Assembly: GCA_032622095.1 (NCBI GenBank)
Contig: CP136063.1
Location: 67,223,897 to 67,287,896 of the forward strand
DNA from: Siphonodentalium dalli
Taxonomy: Eukaryota; Mollusca; Scaphopoda; Gadilida; Siphonodentaliidae
Length of the DNA stretch: 64,000 bases
Reading direction: 5' to 3'
Under the pieces are notes generated by a model. It saw only the letters and a program-made list of their open reading frames with translations, made no database searches and had not been told where the DNA came from. The translations under genes were made by a program, and so were the position numbers. Position 1 is the first letter of the stretch. The number at the start of each line of letters is the position of its first letter. Positions 1 to 11,780 of the stretch are shown in pieces.

Positions 1-186
1 TTACATTCCTACATTTACAATTAATGTCTGTTTTTCCCACCAATTCATGAGAAAGACAACACTAAGGTTTGTTTTATCCATCAGTACCTGTCACAGCTAG
101 CTTGTCTCATGCATTATTTCTTGTTAGTGGATGGGGGCCAAGGTAAACACAGAATTCCACATAGTGCCATGCAACGCTTCAAACTA

Positions 187-263
187 TACAGTAATACTCT
201 AAGTAATCAACTTCTTAACCACAGCAGAATTATGGGTAACTTTTCAGGATTTAGTCGGAAATA
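187..263. mobile_element. MITE family A, left-arm fragment
   Basis: This is one arm of the palindromic family A: it starts TACAGTAATACTC and runs through the family core GCAGAATTATGGG and TTTAGTCGGAAAT. The second arm is missing, so it is a truncated copy. It is diverged from the fuller copies at 1461 and 22501. Confidence 0.75.
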
Positions 264-448
264 AAACAACATATTTTATGATACAGAATGCAGGCAACAT
301 ATTCATAATTCATTACACTCACCCCAATCTCAGTTGGATACAACATCTTCGAATTTTTAATGATATTTATTACTGATTTATTCATTCGCATCTTGTTAAT
401 TTCATAACTACTACTGAATACTACGATTCTCACAAACATTTACTACAC

Positions 449-905
449 GAGGCATTATGGGAGGCCATTTTCACATTTATTAAATAATTGGATAATTGAA
501 TTGCGCTTAAGCACAATTGGTTGAACACAAATGAAATTCAATTGCACTTAAGCGCATTTCAATTGCGCTTAAGTGCAATTAAAAACTCTCTAATTTCAAT
601 AGCGCTCAAGCGCAATTGAATTGCGCTTAAGAGCAATTATCGATCATCATGAACAAAGCCCCATTAATTCTTATAGAATAGTCTACAGAATGACTATCCA
701 GCCAAGACCTGATTATGAACCTTATTTGATCTCTGAGGGGTGAACACTTATTAAGGCCATTGCACAATTCAATTGTGCTTGAGCATAATTGGGTAAAGAT
801 GTAAGTATTTGTGCTTAAGCGTAATTGTATTGTGCTTAAGTGAAATTGATTTGCGTTTAAGTCCAATTACTTAATAAATGTGAAAATGGCCTCCCATAAG
901 GCATT
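449..905. mobile_element. TIR element filled with self-complementary 20-mers
   Basis: The two ends are inverted copies of about 35 bp: GCATTATGGGAGGCCATTTT at the left (around 452) and its complement at the right (870-903). The interior is AT-rich and holds about nine degenerate copies of a near-perfect palindrome of the form AATTGCGCTTAAGCGCAATT (near 498, 539, 560, 598, 619, 767, 808, 828 and 848). No reading frame is credible; the short ORF here is low-complexity. It is probably a non-autonomous DNA transposon. The target duplication is not clear. Confidence 0.7.
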
Positions 906-984
906 CACTCCATATTTGGAAACGATTTATTAAGTTATCTTCGGAAAGCAGCATCATCCTAGAAATCAAATAGAGTCAAATTTC

Positions 985-1404
985 CGAGACATAGAGTTCC
1001 ATGGTCCAGTGGTCAGCTGGTCAACACAGCGAGGTGAGTTCGCAGCTGGCCTGTGGTCTATTGTGAGTTTTCTCACAACAGTGGCTTGGCTTTTTTGAGC
1101 GATGTGCAACTGTAGGATTTTACACTGTATGAATCTTGCCACAAGTTGTGACCCTTGAGCAAGGTCACTTGTACTGTTTCTGCTTTGCACCACCCATGCA
1201 TTATAAGGGTTCCTGATTATGAGCAATGAAAGATCTTGTCAGCATGCTAGTCATATGGTATCCTGGTATACTCTCCGCTGTACCTCCCCTGTCTCTGGGG
1301 AGCAGGAGATGGTCACTGAATATTTAGGTTCATCAGGGTAATAATATTTGTAATAATTTAAGTGCTTTGAGCCTCATGGGATAAGGCGCTTTACAAATGA
1401 TATA
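985..1404 (+). mobile_element. Degenerate tRNA-derived SINE with L2/CR1-like tail
   Basis: The head (about 997-1050) resembles pol III A and B boxes: GGTCCAGTGGTCAGC, then GTGAGTTCGCAGC. The middle has the central-domain signature seen in many deuterostome and fish SINEs: GACCCTTGAGCAAGGTCACT (1150-1169), then ATAAGGGTTCCTG. The 3' part ends GTGCTTTGAGCCTCATGGG and AAGGCGCTTTACAAATG (1359-1399), the hairpin tail typical of L2/CR1-mobilised SINEs. Old and mutated. The family assignment is from memory of these domains, not from a search. Confidence 0.6.
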
Positions 1405-1460
1405 CGTTATAGATCTGGTCAGATTATTGTGGGGTTCTAAAAGCGATATATATTAAAGTA

Positions 1461-1681
1461 CAGTAATGTCCTAAATAATCGACTACTTATGTCCTTTACT
1501 ACAGCAGAATTATGGGTAATTTTTCAGGATTTAGTCGGAAATATGGCTTGTTGCCATTCATTGGAAAGCTCTCAGTGAGAGCTTTCCGATGAATGGCAAG
1601 AAGCCATATTTCCGACTAAATCCTAAAAAATTGCCTATAATTCTGCTTTGGTTAAGGAGTCGATTATTTAGGGCATTACTG
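1461..1681. mobile_element. MITE family A, full palindromic copy
   Basis: The element is almost one perfect inverted repeat with arms of about 100 bp. It begins CAGTAATGTCCTAAATAATC and ends with the complement, flanked by TA on both sides. The CAGT start with TA target duplication fits the Tc1/mariner superfamily. It has no coding capacity. The middle is GAAAGCTCTCAGTGAGAGC. Confidence 0.85.
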
Positions 1682-1683
1682 TA

Positions 1684-2039
1684 TACTATATACAGGTTTT
1701 TTCTATCAGGGAGACAGCCCCTAATGAAGGCGACAAATTCTAGTAATTGAAAACTCGTTTCGTTACAGAATCTATCACGCCACAGTCCACCGTCCCAATC
1801 CCGAACCAAATAAGTATTTGAAATGGAATCGACTGTGAGGAGCAGATCACATTTAAAGACTCGGATCTATGGATGGTTTAGTGCGGATCTCCTTTATTGT
1901 TGTTTATAGGGCCGTTCACTGGATGGCGACTGTAGGCTATTAGACATTCATCGTACCCACTCAGGATAAATGTCTGAGAGGTGACAATAGATCGATACAA
2001 GAGACTGCCACAGTGAGGAGTATACCCAATTATTGTAAG
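1684..2039. other. No recognised feature
   Basis: This stretch between a MITE and the satellite has no long ORF, no match to other parts of the window that I can see, and no clear inverted repeat. Confidence 0.5.
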
Positions 2040-4715
2040 AAATAAAAAGGTGAGTCATAGATATCAGGAGTGTATGCAAAGGCGGCTAGCTGTTATTGGG
2101 CAGAGGGGGTGCTTTAAAAATATAGTGTGCTAGGGTGTCAGAGCAGGGAGGGGGTGGGCAATGAAAAGGTGAGTCATAGATATCAGGAGTGTATGCAAAG
2201 GCGGCTAGCTGTTATTGGGCAGAGGGGGTGCTTTAAAAATATAGTGTGCTAGGGTGTCAGAGCAGGGAGGGGGTGGGCAATGAAAAGGTGAGTCATAGCT
2301 CTCAGGGCTGTATCTAAAGATGGTTAGCTGTTAGCAGGCAGAGGGGGTGCCTTAAAAATATAGTGTGCTAGGGTGTCAGAGCAGGGAGGGGGTGGGCAAT
2401 GAAAATGCGAGTCATAGCTATCAGGGGGTGTATGTAAAGGCGGCTAGCTGTTAGCAGGCAGAGGGGGTGCTTTAAAAATATTGTGTGCTAGGGTGTCAGA
2501 GCAGGGAGGGGGTGGGCAATGAAAATGCGAGTCATAGCTATCAGGGGTGTATGTAAAGGCGGCTAGCTGTTAGCAGGCAGAGGGGGTGCTTTAAAAATAT
2601 AGTGTGCTAGGGTGTCAGAGCAGGGAGGGGGTGGGCAATGAAAAGGTGAGTCATAGCTCTCAGGGCTGTATCTAAAGATGGTTAGCTGTTAGCAGGCAGA
2701 GGGGGTGCCTTAAAAATATAGTGTGCTAGGGTGTCAGAGCAGGGAGGGGGTGGGCAATGAAAATGCGAGTCATAGCTATCAGGGGTGTATGTAAAGGCGG
2801 CTAGCTGTTAGCAGGCAGAGGGGGTGCTTTAAAAATATAGTGTGCTAGGGTGTCAGAGCAGGGAGGGGGTGGGCAATGAAAAGGTGAGTCATAGCTATCA
2901 GGGGTGTATTCAAAGGCGGCTAGCTATTATCAGGCAGAGGGGGTGCTTTAAAAAATATAGTGTGCTAGGGTGTCAGCAGGGAGGGGGTGGGCAATGAAAA
3001 GGTGAGTCATAGCTATCAGGGGTGTATGCAAAGGCGGCTAGCTGTTATCGGGCAGAGGGGGTGCTTTAAAAATATAGTGTGCTAGCGTGTCAGAGCAGGG
3101 AGGGGGTGGGCAATGAAAAGGTGAGTAATAGCTATCAGGAGTGTATGCAAAGGCGGCTAGCTATTATTGGGCTGAGGGGGTGCTTTAAAAATATAGTGTG
3201 CTAGGGTGTCAGAGCAGGGAGGGGGTGGGCAATGAAAAGGTGAGTCATAGCTATCACGGGTGTATGCAAAGGCGGCTAGCTGTTATCAGGCAGAGGGGGT
3301 GCTTTAAAAAATATAGTGTGCTAGGGTGTCAGAGCAGGGAGGGGATGGGCAATGAAAAGGTGAGTCATAGCTATCAGGGGTGTATGCAAAGGCGGCTAGC
3401 TGTTAGCAGGCAGAGGGGGTGCTTTAAAAAATATAGTGTGCTAGGGTGTCAGAGCAGGGAGGGGGTGGGCAATGAAAAGGTGAGTCATAGCTATCAGGGG
3501 TGTATGCAAAGGCGGCTAGCTGTTATCGGGCAGAGGGGGTGCTTTAAAAATATAGTGTGCTAGCGTGTCAGAGCAGGGAGGGGGTGGGCAATGAAAAGGT
3601 GAGTAATAGCTATCAGGAGTGTATGCAAAGGCGGCTAGCTATTATTGGGCTGAGGGGGTGCTTTAAAAATATAGTGTGCTAGGGTGTCAGAGCAGGGAGG
3701 GGGTGGGCAATGAAAAGGTGAGTCATAGCTATCACGGGTGTATGCAAAGGCGGCTAGCTGTTATCAGGCAGAGGGGGTGCTTTAAAAAATATAGTGTGCT
3801 AGGGTGTCAGAGCAGGGAGGGGATGGGCAATGAAAAGGTGAGTCATAGCTATCAGGGGTGTATGCAAAGGCGGCTAGCTGTTAGCAGGCAGAGGGGGTGC
3901 TTTAAAAAATATAGTGTGCTAGGGTGTCAGAGCAGGGAGGGGGTGGGCAATGAAAAGGTGAGTCATAGCTATCAGGGGTGTATGCAAAGGCGGCTAGCTG
4001 TTATCGGGCAGAGGGGGTGCTTTAAAAATATAGTGTGCTAGCGTGTCAGAGCAGGGAGGGGGTGGGCAATGAAAAGGTGAGTAATAGCTATCAGGAGTGT
4101 ATGCAAAGGCGGCTAGCTATTATTGGGCTGAGGGGGTGCTTTAAAAATATAGTGTGCTAGGGTGTCAGAGCAGGGAGGGGGTGGGCAATGAAAAGGTGAG
4201 TCATAGCTATCACGGGTGTATGCAAAGGCGGCTAGCTGTTATCAGGCAGAGGGGGTGCTTTAAAAAATATAGTGTGCTAGGGTGTCAGAGCAGGGAGGGG
4301 ATGGGCAATGAAAAGGTGAGTCATAGCTATCAGGGGTGTATGCAAAGGCGGCTAGCTGTTAGCAGGCAGAGGGGGTGCTTTAAAAAATATAGTGTGCTAG
4401 GGTGTCAGAGCAGGGAGGAGTGGGCAATGAAAAGGTGAGTCATAGCTATCAGGGGTGTATGCAAAGGCGGCTAGCTGTTATCGGGCAGAGGGGGTGCTTT
4501 AAAAATATAGTGTGCTAGGGTGTCAGAGCAGGGAGGGGGTGGGCAATGAAAAGGTGAGTAATAGCTATCAGGAGTGTATGCAAAGGCGGCTAGCTATTAT
4601 TGGGCTGAGGGGGTGCTTTAAAAATATAGTGTGCTAGGGTGTCAGAGCAGGGAGGGGGTGGGCAATGAAAAGGTGAGTCATAGCTCTCAGGGCTGTATGT
4701 AAAGGTGGTTAGCGG
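2040..4715. repeat. 119-120 bp satellite array, about 22 monomers
   Basis: The word GTGTGCTAGGGTGTCAGAGC recurs at 2125, 2244, 2363, 2483, 2602, 2721, 2840, 2960, 3077, 3196 and onward to 4629, a spacing of 117-120 bp. Variation is mainly one A in the TTTAAAAA run and a few substitutions. Monomers contain GGGAGGGGGTGGGCAATG and CAAAGGCGGCTAGCTG. The apparent 121-residue ORFs repeated at 3198, 3676 and 4154 arise from this periodicity and are not genes. The first and last monomers are partial and diverged. Confidence 0.95.
3196..4628. repeat. Four-monomer higher-order repeat, three copies (478 bp)
   Basis: Within the satellite, blocks 3196-3673, 3674-4151 and 4152-4628 repeat the same ordered set of four monomer variants. 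Diagnostic variants include TATCACGGGTG, GGAGGGGATGGGC, GTGCTAGCGTG and GAGTAATAGC. The third block is 477 bp because of a deletion near 4417. An older three-monomer period (about 358 bp) is visible at 2244-2960, marked by TATCTAAAGATGG at about 2310 and 2668. Confidence 0.9.
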
Positions 4716-5069
4716 TTATTTGACAGGAGGTTGTTATAATAGAATGTGCAAGAGCGCCACTGTGGGGTGGCAATATGCAGTTTTTAGTTGGTTACTGCCA
4801 TTTAATTCCACCGCCTTATGTTTAAGTTTATGTTCACACTCCAAATAATTTTGGGTAATAAGCCTTGCACTATCGAGATTCCATAACTTTGCCACAGCAT
4901 CTCTGATGTGTACCTCTTGTTCAAGGAGAGCATCTAAGACACAGAGCATATTGAGCCATGCAAATGGCCAAATGCTGAGGATCAGATTAATCGCCTGCAG
5001 TATTTTTTGTTCTTGGTGGTATCGGTACATGTACAGTAATGCCAAGGACGTGGCTAGAGGGTCTCCGTT

Positions 5070-5185
5070 GGGGGGGGGGGGGGGGGGGGTGTCCACCTTG
5101 GGAAATTCCAACTGCATCCCCCCCCCCTTGAGTCGGACCAAACACAAGTTTTGCATAATTCCATTTGCACCCCCCCCCCCCCCCC
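5070..5185. repeat. Poly-G and poly-C tracts
   Basis: There is a run of 20 G at 5070-5089, 10 C at 5118-5127 and 16 C at 5170-5185. The runs create glycine- and proline-rich ORFs on both strands (4734-5258 and 4906-5226), which I do not consider genes. Together the runs could form G-quadruplexes or a G:C stem. Confidence 0.9.
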
Positions 5186-5334
5186 TTTGCACCTCAGTGC
5201 TCAGCCCTAATCCTATATATTCATAAACCATGGTTCTATATTCCTGGTATGAGAACATTCAGATATTTTATCCTGAAAATTGCATAAATCCTAACATCGA
5301 GTGGTCTAACTCTGGACAAATACACATGGCTACG

Positions 5335-6140
5335 GACAAGAGACCGGGCCCACCATGGTTGTTCGGCCCGGTGTGAGAAAATTTTGAAAACTATACAAGA
5401 AAATCGCAAATCCTATCATCTAGACTGGCCTCAACTGAAGCTTTCCTAGTGTTGGAAATTTCAAACCTCAACTCCCCCTCAGGTTGGAAAATTCTCCAAC
5501 TGATGACCATTTCAGTCCACAAGTTTGACCAAATGTAGTAAAATATTGTTTTGTTAAACTAATTAGCAGTTTTGTATTGGCCATGGGGGAAGGACAATGA
5601 CACACCGGGCTGACCATGGTTCGGCCCGGTCTGCGAAAATTTTGAATCTGAACAAGAAAGTCGCAAAATTCTAGCATCTAGACTAGCCTCAAGTCTTCCT
5701 TAATTAGAGTTGGAAATTTCAAACCTGACACCCCCACTTAGGTTGGAAAGTTTCCAACTGATGACAATTCCAATGATAATGTTGAACAAATGTATGACAA
5801 TATTGTTTTCTTAAATTAACTAGCAGTTTTTTTACTGGCCACGGGGGAGGAACCAGGACACAAGCTTTCCAAGTGTTGGAAATTTCCAACCTCTCACCCC
5901 CCCTTAATGTTGGAAAATTTCCAACGGATGACCATTTCAGTCCAAAATTTTGACCAAAAATAGGAAAATATGCAAATATTGGTCCAAAAACAATTAATTC
6001 CCCGAATAAATTGTTTGAAAGTCAAACTTCAAGAACATTATCAACCTATTGTTGGTGTGAAATTTCCAACTAATGTTTTGGCAGTATGAAATTTCCAACT
6101 GTTGAAAATTTTGACCAAAGTTGGGGGGGGGGGGGGGGCG
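5335..6140. repeat. Repeat family X, internally duplicated
   Basis: About three imperfect copies of a roughly 250 bp unit are visible (from about 5335, 5590 and 5860). Shared words include GGTTCGGCCCGGT, TGTTGGAAATTTC, CCAACTGATGACCATTTCAG and TTGACCAAATGTAG. The right end has a G-run at 6122-6138. A single-unit relative lies at 52930-53245. The class is unknown; there is no coding capacity. Confidence 0.7.
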
Positions 6141-6618
6141 TAGACACAAAATATAAGTAGGCTGCTACAATTATTAAATAATCACAAATAAAAATCCATA
6201 ATATCATTTACTGCAGATCTTGGCACCATATTCATAATCTATAGTGTAAGGCTGCTTTCACATACATGCGTTTAACGCATGCGTTTTACGCATCCGTACG
6301 AGCATCCGTACGCGCATCGTTTCGATCTCCAATGTTATCGCTGGGGCTTTCACATACCATCCGCTAAACGCGCGTGCGTGCATAACTTTTCGCTCCGAGA
6401 CCGAAAAGCTGTCCGCTTTACACATAAGCAGACAGGGGTAATCGGTGCGATGTCGTTAATCATGGGATATACCGTAGATATTTTGTGGTGTATATGAATG
6501 AGAATGGTATAATATGTGGGGGCGTATGCCAACTGGCACCATGCTATGTCATTTTGGGTCAAATTAAACAAGAATGAAATAATTGTGATGGCAGTTATAG
6601 GTCAAATATAAACATCAA

Positions 6619-6864
6619 ATGACATCGAATGCCTTGGTTTTGTGGGAAGTAGCATTTTTGCTGGCATGCAGTCTCTCATATAGAAGCGTAGGTGCACCAT
6701 GCCTAAACACAGGTACGAAGCTGATAGATTCTGTACGCCAATTTGACAACCTGTTTAATCCGAAAAATATTGGATATCACGATTCACAGAGATCGCAAAA
6801 TTCATGGGAAACAATTTTGAGCGCCATGAAGAACTCGGGACATAGAGAATGTTCAGGCAATTAG
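6619..6864 (+). pseudogene. MADF/Myb-like DNA-binding protein fragment (Harbinger accessory gene)
   Basis: The 81-codon frame contains, at residues 35-49, LIDSVRQFDNLFNPK, then Y-H-D at 53-55 and SWETI at 62-66. This matches the MADF pattern of L-I-x-x-V, an aromatic plus Pro turn, Tyr-x-Asp and a Trp-x-x-Ile helix. Known MADF proteins bind DNA and assist Harbinger transposases. The frame stops soon after the third helix, far short of a full accessory protein. The upstream residues look non-homologous, and an alternative ATG at 6699 in another frame suggests a frameshift near 6710. I infer a decayed copy rather than a host gene. Confidence 0.6.
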
Positions 6865-7172
6865 CTCTCAGTCCATGCACGATGGCAGGGTGACATAATG
6901 TGTATAGTACGTATTTTGTTGTTTATTTGGGGAGGGTGGTTCATCTGTTGTTTTAACTGACGCTAAATTCATGTCAACATCAATATAGATTCAATATTCA
7001 CTATACCATAATTCAGCATTTGGTATGTTGCTATTTCTGTTAAATATAGGCCTATCAATATCTTGGGATATATTACCAAATTATATTGCTAAATTTCTGT
7101 TCATTTAGTCTACATATGTGTATTTGTTCGTCCCTATATTGGTGAGTGAAACTGAACACATTTGTTTCAATA

Positions 7173-7372
7173 CTAAAACGATTCATGGATTCGCTGCATG
7201 GAGGACAATGAAATGTAAAAGCAATATGGCTTAAAATCTGCGAAACCGCTCCAAACGTTGCGTTTTTTTTTCTCATTTAGTACTAAATTTGAAGACAATG
7301 TGGAAAAGTATTCGAGATAAGTATATCCGATTAGGCAATCATTGGAACGTCCTCGTCGGAGGAGGAATCCAT
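7173..7372 (-). pseudogene. PIF/Harbinger transposase N-terminus, frameshifted
   Basis: Reading inward from the right TIR, an ATG at 7372 opens MDSSSDEDVPMIA followed by a stop. An acidic start of this kind is typical of animal Harbinger (HARBI1-like) transposases. The neighbouring frame (starting upstream at 7385) carries the expected continuation, a short hydrophobic stretch and then NEKKKRNVW, before ending at 7173. A single frameshift after the acidic segment explains both. The DDE nuclease domain is missing. Recognition rests on this short N-terminal pattern and the TIR context. Confidence 0.55.
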
Positions 7373-7779
7373 CGCGAAAGGACAATATGTAAACACAAAT
7401 AATTCTTCACGCATCCGCTAACGGACACATACGCGCAGAGGTAAACGGAGGTATGTGAAAGCTCTAAACGCACATCCGCCTAACGCATGCGTTTAACGCA
7501 TCCGTAAAACGCATGCGTTAAACGCATGTATGTGAAATCAGCTTTAGTCATTTCCCAAGGGACTAGCGACTGGAAAACGCCATGATGTATATATAGTTAG
7601 GGATAATACTCGGCAGCACTAGGGGCCGAATACAGCCCCTATCTAAATGTCAAAAGTACCGCATTTTTATGTTTACCCATACCATAGTATGGTAAACATA
7701 GTGTCGTTGCCCGGATTGACCACTCGTCATTCATCCATCTGTCTGTCTGTCTGTCCGTCTGTCCGTTGACACTTTACGA

Positions 7780-8070
7780 GTAATGCGATAACTTAAACAT
7801 TTTCTATCCGATCGAAACCAAATTTTGTATATGTGTTTCTCAGCCCAAAATACAGATCAAGTTCAAATTTGGGTATGATCCGAGATTTTGTTACAGAGTT
7901 ATGGCCCTTTTTCAACTTAGAATTCACGCATTCTGCCATAACTCAAACATTTTTTATCTGATTGGAACCAAATTTGGTATGTGAGTTTCACCGCCCAAAA
8001 TACAGATCGAGTTCGAATATGGGTTTGATCCGATTAATTTTAAAGGAGTTATGACCCTTTTTTTCAGATT
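7780..8070 (+). repeat. Tandem pair of ~140 bp repeat units after (CTGT)n
   Basis: After a CTGT/CCGT microsatellite (7736-7768), two related units follow at about 7790-7918 and 7935-8061. Both contain an AAACATTTT-TATC-GAT core, CCCAAAATACAGATC, GGGT-TGATCCGA and GAGTTATGGCCC or GAGTTATGACCC. A third, older copy is at 12400-12525. It belongs to the class of non-coding invertebrate repeats headed by TCCG/CTGT tracts. Confidence 0.7.
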
Positions 8071-8869
8071 TATAGCTCCTTGTTTTACTCATTGTGTTCA
8101 TATTTTATATGCAGGTTTATGATGACACATGGCTCACCTGTATAGTTTTTGCTATCGGTTGGTTGATCGGTTTAGAAAATAATTAACCCTGCTTACAAAT
8201 GCTATCTGATGCATCAAAGTCAAACAATTTTCTTCTGATCTGCCTCATATTTCTTATCTACAAATGTAGGTCTTTCTTAGCACGTTCTTCATCTGTATGA
8301 TTTTGGTATTGTTTAGTTAATACTAGAGTAGCTCATGGTGGTTTTGTATGCACTTGTATGTCCAGAGCAAAATTCTTCATGAATCCACTAATTGAAGGTA
8401 CACGAACAATATTTGGTTGGTAACACATTTCCTATTGATGGCGAAATGGGTGAAATGGCCACGCCTCTTTTTGCGCGAAGTACTACCACCCGTCGTGACT
8501 ATATCTCCAGAACCGTTGGACATAGGGGGTCGTGTGACCACTCAAAATGTGCGGAATGGCCACACTATGGGGGGTCAGTAATACATGTTCATATCCAAAA
8601 GTCAATGGTTTTTAAGATAATTGCCAAAAACCAAAAAAAATTCCATTTTTGAGGGCCTGAACCCCAATTTTGGGATTCAGCACTTTTATCTCAAAGTTGA
8701 GCCCCCAATTATAATTTTATTGACCTATATCCATCGGTGCCACATACAGGTATCATTTCTGATATTTTCTGTACCATTATCGGATGGGATTGACCTTCAG
8801 GGAGCACTTGACCCTGAAAATAAGGTTTTTGGATGGAATATATTGGTCGTAGAATGAAAAACAGACATT

Positions 8870-11780
8870 TTCCCAATAACAAAGATGTTGAGGAAATCAT
8901 CAATTACAGGGTATTTGATCAGTAACCTAAAATTCCTACAAAATGTTACCTGGTGATATAATTTGAATGTAGTTCATCTTTTGTTATCTAGATTTCATGG
9001 CCTTTGATGTGAGATGGTTGCCAAAATGGTTATAAATGGAATGGCATATACATGTATCACATTAGTAGTATACATGTAAATGAGTTCAATGTGTTCTTTT
9101 CTTTAAACGTATGGGAGAACAGGGTGTTTTTATGGTATTCTAATGTTGAATTGAATTATACTCAGCCCACAAGCAGGTTTAGTGATGTTGAGTTACTACA
9201 ATTTGATCAATCAGTATGATTCGGTAGTCGAGCAGGTTGTGTCTTTATCAGTCCCACATCAATTTTGATTGGCTGCATCACCATTTTGTATAAAGGTTCT
9301 ACAATTTCCCTAACACTTACATTATTTTAGAACAAATACTGGCTAGCCTGGCATGATCGCCTATATTTATATCCTGATATATGTATATGTACACGTAGAT
9401 GTATATTTGCCCTAAATTGTTTCGGTTCAAATTTGGGTTTGTAAGAAAATAATTCATAAGAAAGATGCAGTTGCAGTGATATTAAAATATATTGTCCTGT
9501 TCAAAACTAACACATACATGTCTATTGATTATTGGTGTGATATCCAGTAATAAAGACTAAAATAATCCTTCAGATTATTTTATAAGGGCTTTAGTCCAGT
9601 TATAATAAATCCACACATTAAAAATATAGGGCTTCCATACATACAGAATATTTTCCAACTTGACAATCGTTCCTTGTGTTCAACTGAGTGAGTTCATGTG
9701 AGGTTAATGGAAATTTATTTGGCAAGCTTGATTCTAAAGTGTCTAGCTTTATAGGCTTGAAATTCCGAATGCAATCCTGTTGCGTTGTGAGCTCAGAGTG
9801 AGTTAGAAGAAAAATACAAGCATCAGTTGATATGCAGATATAAATACATACAAATCTACATTCTGCTGGTAGTAATGCATGCTATGCAATCCTCCCTCAT
9901 GTTTCAACTTATCAAGGAAAAATGATCACATTACCAATGACTATGATAGTCAGATATTTTTGTAGATTTTGTAGATTTGTGGATGTTGTAGATTTTGTAG
10001 ATTTGTGGATGTTGTAATGCAATATAGATCTCCATTATAGTTGCACAAATTTATTTTTCATTTCGTCCCTTTAAATTGACTTTTATTTTTTATGTATGTA
10101 TATGTGCCACTCCAAAAATGTCAGTAAAAGTACTGTAAACCGTTTGGTTTGATGTTATAGGCACAGGAGATATATATATATACTTTACATGTCAAATATT
10201 GTGAACCCTGCATGTACGTGTATGTGTGTCAGTCGCCTTATGTGTGATGTACATGCAGTAACTACATGTATATTCTAGTGAAATGTATGGTCTGCACTCT
10301 GCAGTATTTCAAAAACATGCTATGGCCATGCCTACATATACATATGTACACTGATTCTAACACAATGATTGTCAGGTTATAATCTATGTTTGAGGAAAGT
10401 TACTATGTATTTTTCATTTGTGTTGCATTTGTCAATATTAATGGGTCCGAGGAGCCCAGATGTTACTAGAGCAGAGCCCATTTAATTTTCATGAGACTGG
10501 TGGACTTCATGTCTATACTCCTAAATAAACATGACTCTGAGTCTTGTCAGACCAAGACGGTATTGTGTAGGTTTTACTAGAATTATATTTAGAAAAGACT
10601 CAACCATTATTTTTCCACTACCCTATATATCACAATATATTCATTTGACAGTATTCATCCCAAGTTTAGTGGTGATGCTAATAAATTTGGTATGATAGTC
10701 AGGTAGAGCAAAGCGATCTGAACAAATCAAGGATACATTAAAAAAACATGTATATTGTGAAATATTTTAATAATGGGTGCTGGTTTTTACAAACTGGCCA
10801 TAATTGAGATGACTATTCCTGTTGTTTACCAAACATCAGCGTACACATTAAATATTTTGAAGAAGTATATATGTTCTTGAATGTTTCATACAGACACTGA
10901 CTTTTGCACAAATTGCTCGGATTAGCCAAACAATGCAAAAATAACCAACTTTAGGTAAAATGATGGTACTATTTCTTAACAGAATCGCTTTGACCTACAA
11001 ACATCATAGCAATTCAGCAGTACCCATCAGCATAATATAAAATTAGCAGGACCACTTAACCTTGGGTGGTATTGAAAATGAAAATATCTTTAAAATGGTA
11101 AGTTATGAGGGCTATTAGCTATTATGAAGAATTATGTTAGTGAAATTATAGACCCTCATCTTCTCCAACCTGCAACCATCATGGCCAATCAAAACTAATG
11201 TGGGACTGGCAAAGGCTCATTCTACTATTGATTGAATAGTGATGATTCCATCATTTCCTAAAACTTTTTGTGAGATGAGGTGTCCTTTTGGAAGAATTGA
11301 TTACTTCTGAAATATATACTGGTATATATGGTCATCTCTCATCTGATTACAACATGTTTTTACTACGCCCAGATGCAATACCCATTTTAAGATCGCAACA
11401 TGTGGCTGCTGCATGAAGCAAACAGCTGGTCATTCCATTTAGTAAAAGTGTTTAGCATGTTTCATAGCTTGGTCACTTAAATCAGATCAGCTGTTAAATG
11501 TTGATAACAAATTTTGAAAACATGTTTTGTTCAATCTGTACATTCCTGTTGATTATAGCACAATTGTTACCTGATTTTTGGTAAAGCACACCAGTTTCCA
11601 AGGCATGTTCAGTCGGGAAGAGCTCATGTTGTGTGTCGGGGTCAACACATCCTCAGCAGCAATTTCCAGCTAATCCCATTGAGTGTGGTCAATTGTGCTC
11701 TTAAGTTGATCAGAGAATGCGGATAGTTCTTTAAAAAGTGTCCTTGTGGTATTGTATACTTGTGGTGCATTACATGCTGA
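8870..11780. other. Interior of the long-TIR element; no gene seen
   Basis: Nearly 3 kb of AT-rich sequence with no ORF worth naming. It has scattered TATATG/TACATG microsatellite-like words. I see no domain remnants on either strand, so the element is either non-autonomous or extremely decayed. Confidence 0.5.
9959..10015. repeat. 27 bp tandem duplication
   Basis: The unit GTAGATTTTGTAGATTTGTG plus GATGTT occurs twice in succession. It is a short local duplication without function that I can see. Confidence 0.85.

Larger units (their letters stand above)
6250..7543. mobile_element. PIF/Harbinger-type relic, deletion derivative
   Basis: Both termini carry inverted repeats starting GGCTGCTTTCACATACATGC (left, 6250) and AGCTGATTTCACATACATGC (right, complement, ending 7543), continuing for more than 50 bp of ACGCATGCGTTT-type sequence. 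They are bordered by TAA (6247-6249) and TTA (7544-7546). Inside, a MADF-like fragment reads rightward from the left side and a transposase-like N-terminus reads leftward from the right side. This two-gene layout is known for PIF/Harbinger. The catalytic DDE core is absent, so the element is dead and at most mobilised in trans. Confidence 0.75.

Noticed and set aside
3198-4438. Three near-identical 94-121 codon ORFs on the plus strand
   Set aside because: They fall on the 478 bp period of the satellite; the frame shifts between monomers of 119 and 120 bp, and the predicted peptide is just the repeat translated.
4734-5258. 174-codon minus ORF with poly-Gly and poly-Pro
   Set aside because: Its length depends on homopolymer G/C runs, an overlapping ORF exists on the other strand, and no domain is visible.
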